NCBI GenBank assembly: GCA_003164075.1
Contig: PLRZ01000416.1
Coordinates: forward strand, 3,854-12,447
Reading direction: 5' to 3'
Length of the DNA stretch: 8,594 bases
Source: Bryobacterales bacterium
GTDB taxonomy: Bacteria; Acidobacteriota; Terriglobia; Bryobacterales; Bryobacteraceae
Position 1 is the stretch's first letter. Every line of letters starts with the position of its first letter. Below, one piece after another: positions 1 to 6,000 of the stretch. The notes beneath the pieces were generated by a model that searched no databases, had not been told where the DNA came from, and saw nothing but the letters and a program-made list of their open reading frames with translations. The position numbers and the translations under genes were made by a program.

Positions 1-22
1 GTCAGTCCGCGGGGAGTTTTGG

Positions 23-28
23 TAGAAT
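23..28 (+). promoter_or_regulatory. Candidate -10 box of the tRNA-Glu-like gene
   Basis: TAGAAT differs from TATAAT at one position and ends 13 bases before the mature 5' end, a normal distance for a tRNA promoter. The -35 region would fall at the very edge of the window, where no good match is visible. This is a weak call based on position and one hexamer. Confidence 0.3.
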
Positions 29-41
29 AAAGGCGCCCCGT

Positions 42-117
42 GACGCTAATCGTCTAACGGTTAGGATAGAGTCCTCTCAAGGCTTAAATACGAGTTCGAT
101 TCCCGTTAGCGCTACCA
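42..117 (+). tRNA. tRNA-Glu (anticodon CUC), degenerate copy, possibly a tRNA pseudogene
   Basis: The 76-nt stretch folds as a cloverleaf. The anticodon loop at 74-80 carries CTC at 76-78, which decodes the GAG glutamate codon. The T-loop reads TTCGATT, the D-loop contains the GG pair in TAACGGTTAG, and an encoded CCA ends the gene at 115-117. Several features are poor for a working tRNA. One extra A (position 48 or 49) lies between the acceptor strand and the D-arm. There is an A-C mismatch at acceptor pair 2-71 and another at T-stem pair 52-62. G-U wobbles occur at acceptor pair 1-72, in the D-stem and twice in the anticodon stem. A TAGAAT hexamer at 23-28 is well placed to be a -10 box. 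It may be a diverging extra copy, a mobile-element tRNA or a dead gene. The glutamate identity is fairly certain; function is not. Confidence 0.65.
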
Positions 118-611
118 ATTCTTAATAGAGTTATGGGCAACGCGTTGTGACGCCCCATGACGCGCGAAGCCCCACCAGAGAACTCCCCAACAAACGCCAG
201 AATCCCGTGGCGGCGGTTCCCACGCCGGAAACGGCCCCGTTTGCGCCCCCGGCGTCCCAGGGTCGCGCGTTACCGCCAGGCGGTAGACGGGGCCGGCGTC
301 GGCGTCGGCGCGGGGGCGGCGTCAGGGCCGTCAGGCTGTGCTTGGCCTTGGCGGTCGTGCGCGAATCGGGTGCGGGCGACGAAGTGATCACGAGTATCGC
401 TGGGCAACGTCTGCAAAGCGGCGCGCCCTGGACGGTATCGCCACGCGCCAGCGCGAGGCGAACGAGAAGCGCAAGCTGGAACCCGACCGGCAAGAGAACC
501 TTGAGTCACTCCCGCAATCGGCGGCGGACCGGTAAATTCGCAAACGACGAAACGACCCGGCAAACCCCTCGGTTTGAAGGTTTGAAGGGGAGTGCAGTTC
601 CAAGCGCGCGA
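118..611. other. Intergenic stretch of about 490 bases with no supportable gene
   Basis: This lies between the tRNA-like gene and the 3' end of the SecB-like gene. Open frames exist on both strands, but they translate to runs of Arg, Gly, Pro and Ala, as expected from biased GC-rich sequence. A low-complexity G/C tract around 280-320 contains repeated GGCGTC units. One plus-strand frame at roughly 385-530 reads as a charged, helix-like segment (containing EANEKRKLEPDRQENL) and could be a remnant of a lost gene, but I do not recognise it. A short direct repeat (GGTTTGAAGGTTTGAAGG) sits at 571-588. I see no clear terminator for the operon that ends at 612. Confidence 0.4.
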
Positions 612-1178
612 CTATTCCGCAGGAGCTTGAGGCGCCGGTTGGGCGGTCTTGCGGCCACGGTGAATCGGCCGCTTTAGGGCGTGCGGTTGCCGTTCTTCTT
701 TGACTGTCTCCCTGTGAACGGCAGCTTGCTTAGGGACGATTCGAAGGAAGGGAAGAGGAGGTAGGTCCAACCCCATGCGAGCAGTGATATTGTGAACGAA
801 TTCTCGGGTGTACGGCCAGCAATTGAACACCGCGTTTCCATCCTTGAATGCTGTTACCGATTCGGGACTCGGTTCAAAGGAATTGTCGTGGAATTCATAA
901 TCCAGATCGAATGCAGATTCCAGGAGAAAGAGCCGCACAGGCGGTTCCGCGCCGCTCTCACCGTGAACGCTGAACTTAACCTGTATTCGTAACACTCCGT
1001 CGACTATGGCATTCGCCGAGGAGACGTGCGATAGCCGAAAAGACATTGCGCTTCGGTCAATTGCTTCCGTGCTCTCGACGGAGGCTTGACAGCTACGCAG
1101 TACTACTCGCCTGAGCTCGCAGTTGGCTTGAAGCTCGAAAGCCTTTCGGATTTCTTCGGGTTCTTGTGAAATTACCAT
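612..1178 (-). CDS. SecB-like chaperone of a toxin-antitoxin-chaperone (TAC) operon
   Basis: This 188-residue protein is a SecB-family chaperone, expected in the cytoplasm. Solitary SecB holds exported proteins unfolded; TAC-associated relatives such as Mycobacterium tuberculosis Rv1957 also protect a partner antitoxin. Residues 14-40 give the first strand region. The best evidence is the C-terminal signature at about 116-146, AVFNCWPYTREFVHNITARM followed by GLDLPPLP, which matches the SecB pattern of a (W)PY-RE helix leading into a proline-rich strand. The body is SecB-sized (about 150 residues). Residues 151-188 form an extra basic, proline-rich tail (KRPIHRGRK then QPAPQAP) likely to be disordered. 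The start is the ATG at 1178, 12 bases after the antitoxin stop, so the genes are co-transcribed; no strong ribosome binding site is visible, which suggests translational coupling. The family call is confident. The antitoxin-protecting role is inferred from gene order. Confidence 0.85.
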   Translation of the reverse strand: MVISQEPEEIRKAFELQANCELRRVVLRSCQASVESTEAIDRSAMSFRLSHVSSANAIVDGVLRIQVKFSVHGESGAEPPVRLFLLESAFDLDYEFHDNSFEPSPESVTAFKDGNAVFNCWPYTREFVHNITARMGLDLPPLPFLRIVPKQAAVHRETVKEERQPHALKRPIHRGRKTAQPAPQAPAE

Positions 1179-1190
1179 TGCGTCAATTTT

Positions 1191-1691
1191 CTAACGGCCG
1201 TGACAAACTCCCGTCACCCGCGCTATGGCCGGGGGGCCGTGGCAACGCGACCACAGGCCAGCCCCCAACAAAAGGGGTCCGGTCTCTCCGCTGCACGCAT
1301 CCGCAGACTCAAATATCCATCCCCGATTGGCCCTCCGAGCGAATTCAAGAATCAGAGCGTTGTTTCGCTCCTCTTGGACCAATCCCAACTCCCAGCGTTT
1401 GACGCTGGCTACGCCAACTCCTAACGCCTTAGCGAACCGCTGCTGACTCATGCCTCCGCGGATACGCTTAATCTCCTCACTCGTAAGGAGGTTGTGCGCA
1501 CGCCGATAAGCATCTGCCAGCCGTCGCATGAACTCTGACGTATCCGATCCTTCCATGGCAATATGCCCACACTTGTCACACACAAGCGCGTTGGTACGGA
1601 CCTTGAACTTCTCTCCTTTGACCGCTCCCTCAACCTCCGCGAGTCGGTCAATGAGCGCTCCCTCGCCGCAAACAAAACAGTTCATCGTCAT
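1191..1691 (-). CDS. MqsA-like antitoxin with N-terminal zinc-binding domain, HTH domain and C-terminal extension
   Basis: This 166-residue protein should neutralise the upstream toxin and repress the operon. Residues 1-50 form an MqsA-type zinc-binding domain with two CxxC pairs, C5/C8 (CFVCGE) and C38/C41 (VCDKCGH). Residues 66-112 form an Xre-type helix-turn-helix, with MSQQRFAKALGVGVASVKRW covering the recognition region. E. coli MqsA ends shortly after its HTH, but here about 45 more residues follow (122-166), including W125, an LLLGAGLW patch and a Gly/Pro-rich end. In TAC systems such a tail is the chaperone addiction domain that makes the antitoxin unstable unless bound by the SecB-like partner. 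The ATG at 1691 overlaps the toxin stop as ATGA. A second ATG at 1685 has the better-placed AGAAGAG ribosome binding site, so the true protein may begin MNCFVCGE. Family confidence is high; the role of the tail is an inference. Confidence 0.88.
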   Translation of the reverse strand: MTMNCFVCGEGALIDRLAEVEGAVKGEKFKVRTNALVCDKCGHIAMEGSDTSEFMRRLADAYRRAHNLLTSEEIKRIRGGMSQQRFAKALGVGVASVKRWELGLVQEERNNALILEFARRANRGWIFESADACSGETGPLLLGAGLWSRCHGPPAIARVTGVCHGR

Positions 1692-2071
1692 CTCTTCTTG
1701 TAATCCTGGTGAATCCTGAGAAGGACGAAACGACTATCCTTCAAACAGAATTTCAGGTACATCCGCCTTCTATCAAAGCACTCCGAATTCCAAGCGAACT
1801 GAATCATCCGAGCACCGCGACACTTTGGCTCTTTCGACACATGATCAGGGGGGTGTGGACCGCAATAGGCGCAGGCGGCAATTTCATCGAGCACGCTCCC
1901 GATAGTTTCTAATTGCTCTTCGTGGGAAAACAGCCCAAGTTCTTGAAAATCCTGGAACGTATGCAACGGACTGCCGACCACGAAACCGTATGCGTTGAAG
2001 TCCGCGCGAGCGCGACGCAGTACCACCTCGACTTCCTCGCGAGACAGTTTTCCGCCCGAATCTCTCGCCAC
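1688..2071 (-). CDS. MqsR-like toxin (predicted RelE-fold mRNA interferase), first gene of the TAC operon
   Basis: This 127-residue basic protein is in the toxin position, ahead of an MqsA-like antitoxin, as in mqsRA. The main sequence evidence is the C-terminal strand pair: RRRMYLKFCLKDSRFVLLRI resembles the VYLKITVIHDVLIVSFKEK end of E. coli MqsR, an endoribonuclease that cuts mRNA at GCU. By my manual alignment Y105 corresponds to catalytic Y81, while catalytic K96 falls on H121. The N-terminal helix (REEVEVVLRRARADF, about 11-25) fits MqsR, but the protein is longer than the 98-residue E. coli toxin. It has an insert around 65-90 containing cysteines C67, C70 and C84. The start is a GTG at 2071, with GAGG ten bases upstream; a nearer ATG at 2079 is out of frame. 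It overlaps the antitoxin start as ATGA. The toxin role is strongly supported by context, the exact subfamily less so. Confidence 0.75.
   Translation of the reverse strand: MARDSGGKLSREEVEVVLRRARADFNAYGFVVGSPLHTFQDFQELGLFSHEEQLETIGSVLDEIAACAYCGPHPPDHVSKEPKCRGARMIQFAWNSECFDRRRMYLKFCLKDSRFVLLRIHQDYKKR
1692..1698 (-). promoter_or_regulatory. Ribosome binding site that bears on the antitoxin start
   Basis: On the minus strand AGAAGAG directly abuts the ATG at 1691, which leaves no spacer, but lies 6 bases before the ATG at 1685, which is normal spacing. This favours the downstream start, two codons shorter. The site is inside the last codons of the toxin gene, so antitoxin translation is probably coupled to toxin translation. 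Confidence 0.5.
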
Positions 2072-2086
2072 GTGCTCATGTCCTCA

Positions 2087-2114
2087 ATGGTATCACGTGA
2101 TACCGCGCAGTCAA
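2087..2114 (-). promoter_or_regulatory. Candidate promoter of the TAC operon
   Basis: The minus strand has TTGACT (complement of 2109-2114) as a near-consensus -35 and TACCAT (complement of 2087-2092) as a weak -10, with a 16-base spacer. Transcription would start near 2080, only about nine bases before the GTG at 2071. The GAGG at 2082-2085 would then fall outside the message and the toxin mRNA would be nearly leaderless. Either the operon uses leaderless initiation or the real start point is further upstream. Confidence 0.45.
2089..2104. promoter_or_regulatory. Perfect 16-bp palindrome, likely operator of the TAC operon
   Basis: GGTATCACGTGATACC is its own reverse complement over all 16 bases and lies 17 bases upstream of the toxin start. 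On the minus strand it fills most of the space between a TTGACT and a TACCAT hexamer. A repressor bound there would block RNA polymerase. The operon's own HTH antitoxin is the natural candidate, because MqsA and HigA antitoxins autoregulate through palindromes. The sequence does not obviously match the E. coli mqsR palindrome, so the specificity would be its own. Confidence 0.75.
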
Positions 2115-2191
2115 TAGGGAAATCATGACCACGAATGAGCGACTATCCAAGGCACTTGTAAAAATGTTAACAAAAGCGCCGCTGAACGTCC

Positions 2192-2845
2192 ATGGAGAAC
2201 AGAATGTTCGGGATCAAGCAGGGACGTGCACCTGGTTTCCGTGCCCATTCGGGCTGGGCCGCCATGGTGGCGGTAGCCGGTACCATCCGCGCGCCCCTGG
2301 TAATGGAGCGGCGGCGGGTAGTCATTGCCGATCCGTCAATGGCCGGCTCGAAGCAGCCGTATCACGCCGCCGCACTTAGGCGGAAAACTGTCGCCCCGCA
2401 ATTTCGCGTGGCCTGGGAAAATCGCTGAGCCATTCGTTGCACCGCTCCATTGCGAGAGATCCGTAGGTGGGGCAGGCGGTGCTCGCCTGCACTCTATCCT
2501 GCTTGGGCAGCGGACTGGTGCGGCGCGGGCGGACTGGCAGGCGAGCACCGCCTGCCCCACCTTCGGGCTCGCCACAAATTCCACGAGATCGGGAGTTCCG
2601 ATCCTCGCGCGCGCCGGCGCTGGACGCGATATGAAGTCGCTGGATGCGGTGTCCTGACAGGCTCCGGCAAGGCGCTGCCGGAACTCCAAGCGATTCTCGA
2701 GGGCGTAATGTTTCGCGATGCGCCGATGTGGGCGGCGGGGAGGTCACCGCGGTGCGCGAGAAGGGGCTCGAATTCGCGTCGTTGCAGCGGCTCGGATCGG
2801 AAACACGCGACCCTGGCTGCATTCATGGCGTCGCCCGGCATCTGA
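2192..2845 (+). pseudogene. Decayed gene of a conserved acidobacterial hypothetical family
   Basis: Fragments of one protein can be followed in order. Frame 2 gives RAHSGWAAMVAVAGTIRAPL and later DPSMAGSKQPYHAA (about 2243-2372), then a TGA at 2426-2428. After an inserted repeat element the same frame resumes with VAGCGVLTGSGKALPELQAI (about 2630-2690) and EGVMFRDA. Frame 1 then carries VTAVREKGLEFASLQRLGS (about 2750-2803). Frame 2 returns with DRKHATLAAFMAS (about 2800-2835). From memory of intact acidobacterial relatives, which I recognise only as a conserved protein of unknown function, the IL-EG junction has lost a conserved ASHALIHTA-like segment, and a GPPW-type segment before DRKHATLAAF is also missing. 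The gene is therefore broken by a stop, an insertion, at least one deletion and two compensating frameshifts. The family identity rests on memory; the collinear fragments are visible directly. Confidence 0.6.
2461..2566. repeat. Inverted-repeat element (MITE/REP-like) with perfect 25-bp arms
   Basis: The segment 2466-2490 is the exact reverse complement of 2537-2561. With 2465/2562 added the pairing is 26 bp, and after one mismatch it continues for three more pairs (2461-2463 with 2564-2566). The arm contains the motif GTGGGGCAGGCGGTGCTCGC. The 46-base loop holds two copies of GCGGACTGG (2510-2518 and 2529-2537). It sits inside the decayed gene, where it appears to have been inserted. Small elements of this GTGGGGCAGGC type are, to my recollection, dispersed in Solibacter-like genomes. 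No transposase is present, so it would be non-autonomous. Confidence 0.85.
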
Positions 2846-2871
2846 ACCACTTGTCTGTTGGGGGCGTGCAA

Positions 2872-2946
2872 AACCCGCTCCGTTACCGTCGGGGCTCGGA
2901 ACGGTCGCATCGATATCGCGAGTGCCGAGCCGCGCGCGAAAGCAAG
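2872..2946. repeat. Dispersed GC-rich repeat, copy A (upstream of the hybrid kinase)
   Basis: This starts with AACCCGCTCC and ends with a 22-base segment (2925-2946, beginning CCGAGCCGCGCGCG) that matches copy B at 7152-7173 in 21 of 22 positions. The inner pair GGCTCGG (2893-2899) and CCGAGCC (2925-2931) can form a hairpin. The middle part differs between the copies, so both ends are conserved and the centre is variable, as in a foldback intergenic repeat. Confidence 0.7.
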
Positions 2947-3014
2947 GGGGGCGTTCCCGAAAACGTGCAGGCACCCGTCGTCTGGTGCTAACGTTGCGCG
3001 ACCGGATGGCCGAT

Positions 3015-3077
3015 ATGAGTACTGAGGTGAACCGGGTCCGCTTTACCGGCCACTTCCCGTGTGGCTTTTGGAAATGA
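3015..3077 (+). other. Possible leader ORF of 20 codons overlapping the hybrid-kinase start
   Basis: An ATG at 3015 opens a 20-residue frame ([20 protein letters not shown]) whose TGA at 3075-3077 overlaps the kinase ATG at 3074 as ATGA. An in-frame ATG at 3006 would add three residues. No strong ribosome binding site is seen. If translated, the peptide would couple kinase translation to ribosomes ending on it, which would explain why the kinase ATG has only a weak GGA upstream. It may also be chance. Confidence 0.3.
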
Positions 3078-6000
3078 GACGACCGAAGATTGGCGGGCCG
3101 TTCGCCGCGGTGCTCCTCATGTGTGCCACTGGCGGCGTGCTGCGCGCTTCCAACCCGATTCAGTGGCGGTTTTGGGGTGTCCGCGAGGGTTTCGTGGAAA
3201 CTTACACATACCGCTTGAGCGTGACCCCCAACGGCAACGCCTATGCGGGCCATGGCGCGGTGCGCGCGATGAGTGTCTTCGACGGCTATTCTGTCACACG
3301 CATTCCAGATCCCCGGAACAGTGCCCACTGGTACTCGCCGGGGGAGGCTCGTGTCTACGCCTGCGCGGGCTGCGCGCCTTGGGTGGTCTCTGACGGAGAA
3401 CTGCGCACGTTCCAGGGGGGCCAATGGGTGACCAACCCTTCGCCCCGGGCTATCGGAAAACTGGTGGGGGCTGTGCCCACCGGCGATCGAGTGATCGTGA
3501 TCGCCCAGACCGGCATTGAGGAGTATGTGCCGGCTAGCAAGACATGGCGCGAAATCGAGGACGTACGATACTCGGGCATCCGGCCGTTCCTCCAGGCGGT
3601 GCCGTCCCCATCCGGCGAAATCTGGGTTGCCGGCGAACATGGATTGGGCCGGCTGCTGGTGTCGAAGGATGGCGAGCCCTACGAATGGTCGGAGATCGAC
3701 ACCGATTCGCGCTTCAGGCACTTCCATTTCCTCGAACCCGGAGCGCCAGGCGAGCTGTTCGCTCAAGGAATCTCCCGGTGGTCGGGCCGCAGGTCTATCG
3801 TCCGCTGGGCGCGGGATCGGTTGGAGGAAGTCTTCACCTCGGCGGAAGGCTCGCCGCGCGGCTGGCGCGGACCCGACGGCCTGATCTGGATTACGGAAGG
3901 CGCTTCGATGTATCGCCTGTCCGGTGGCCGGAAGCTTCCGGTGGAGCGAACCGGCGCGCTTTCCGGCGTCATCTTCGACGTGTTCGCGGAAGGCGATCGG
4001 ACATTTTGGATTACCACGTCGGAAGGTCTGGCCCGCTACACGCCGGCGCTGTGGCGGTCTCCGCCGGGTTTGGCGGACCTGGACGCAACGGTCCATGCGG
4101 CGGCGGAGGATGCCGGCGGGCGCCTCTGGTTTGCCGCCAGCCAGTGGCTGCTGGAATTCGACGGCACGGTCTGGCGGCGCCATCCTTTGCCGGCCGGTCA
4201 AGTGACCCATAGCATGCAAACCGGCAGCCTCAATCTGCTTTCGGACGGCCGGATGCTGGTCAAAGCCGTGCGCAACGACCTCTCCGATCTGGCGCTGATC
4301 TTCGATCCCCGGACAGGCCGATTCACGGAACTGGTACATCCTGGCGGCCGGCACATCACGCTGATTTATCCTCGACCGGCCGGCGGCCTCTGGGTGGCGA
4401 CCGAGGCTCCCGGACACCCGGGCTTCCACCTGGAAATTTACGACGGCGCCGCGTTCCGGACGCGCGCCGAGATCGGGCCCGTCTGGCAGGGCGGCAATTT
4501 GCGCTGTGTGATGGAGCAGGCCAATGGCGATATCTGGCTGGGCGGTTCGGCCGGCGGCGCAGTCTACCGCCAGGGCCTTCTGGTGGACTTGTTCGCGACA
4601 GCCAAAGGCTATAGCGATTCCGGAGTCTTCGCGCTGGGGGTTCTGCCGTCGGGCGAAATCGTCGCCGGCGGGCGGGACCAGGTGCTGCAATACGACGGAC
4701 GATCCTGGACGCGTCTGCGGAGCGGGCTCGATCGCATCCGCAGTTTCGCGGTGTCTCGCGACGGATCGCTATGGGTGGCGTCCGCGTCCGGCATTCATCG
4801 CTTCCGGGACGGCAGTTGGATTACCCACCAGATGGAAGAAGGCTTGCCCTCGGTGATTGCATATCTGGTGTTCGAGGACAAGCAGGGCCGCCTGTGGGCG
4901 GGGACAACAGGCGGGCTGGTCCGCTACGACCGCGAGGCCGACACCGACCCGCCGCGTACGCGCCTGGAGCGCTCGGTGAACGCCCACGACGTGCCGCCTT
5001 CGGGGGATCTGCGCGTTTCCTTCTCCGGCATGGACAAGTGGAACCAGACGAATTGGGACCGGCTGCTGTACGCCTATCGCATGGATAGCGGCGCCTGGTC
5101 GCCATTCCTGCCGTCCGGCTTTGCCATGTTCCACCGCCTTGCGGCCGGAGAGCACCGATTCGAAGTCCGCGCCATGGACCGCAACGGCAACATCGACCCG
5201 GCCCCGCAGTCGCTGCCATTCACGGTCTTGCTCCCCTGGTACCGGCAAATCGGATTTTTGTCGTTGCTGGTCTTGAGCCTGACGGTGGTGGTGTCGTTAG
5301 CGACGCTGGCCGTCCTGCAATACCGGCGTCGCGGGGAGTTGATTGTCCAGATCCGCGAAGCCAAAACTCAGGCCGAAGCGGCGAGCCTGCAAAAGAGCGA
5401 ATTCCTGGCCAACATGAGCCATGAGATCCGCACTCCCATGAACGGCGTCATCGGCATGACCAGCCTGCTGCTCGACACCTCGCTTTCCCCCGAGCAGCGA
5501 GATTATGCCGAGACGGTGCGCAGTTCGGGCGAAGCGCTTCTCACCATCATCAACGACATTCTGGACTTTTCGAAGATGGAAGCCGGCAGGTTGCAGATCG
5601 AATCGGCGGGATTCGACCTGCGCCTGGTGATGGAAGAAGTCAACGCATTGCTGGCGCACCGGTCCGAGGCCAAGGCCCTGGATCTGCTGCTGCAATATTC
5701 CCCAGGCCTTCCGCGCCATTTCGTCGGCGATGCCGCGCGGATTCGTCAGGTAGTGACCAACCTTGTAGGCAACGCCGTCAAATTCACGGAGAGCGGCCAG
5801 GTGCTCCTCTCGCTCGAGTGCCAGCGCACCGATGGCTGTATGGCCCACATGCGCATCGCCGTGAGCGACACGGGCCCCGGCATCCCCGCGGAGAAACTGG
5901 GGTTGCTGTTCGAAAAATTCAATCAGTTGGACGGTTCCTCGACGCGCAGGTACGGCGGCACGGGACTGGGCCTGGCGATCTGCAAGCAGTTGGTGGGCCT

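Noticed and set aside
91..117. tRNA 3' end as an attachment site with a second copy in the window
   Set aside because: The best other match I found is only eight bases (GATTCCCG near 7043), too short to be a direct-repeat attachment site.
565..590. CCCCT / AGGGG pair as a terminator of the TAC operon
   Set aside because: The stem is only five pairs with a 16-base loop and no T-run on the minus strand, so it is not convincing.
147..677. Plus-strand open frame of 176 codons between the tRNA and the TAC operon
   Set aside because: It contains an Arg/Gly run from the GC-rich low-complexity tract, overlaps the SecB-like gene antisense at its end, has no good ribosome binding site and resembles no family I know.
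3006..3058. GTG at 3059 as the kinase start
   Set aside because: It has no ribosome binding site and adds five residues (MWLLE) before the basic start of a normal signal peptide; the ATG at 3074 is favoured, although the full open frame is listed from 3059.
2744..4690. Long minus-strand open frame (648 codons) opposite the kinase gene
   Set aside because: It is antisense to the propeller region of a clearly real gene, translates to Arg/Ala/Pro/His-rich sequence without any recognisable domain, and is open because of the high third-position G+C of the kinase.
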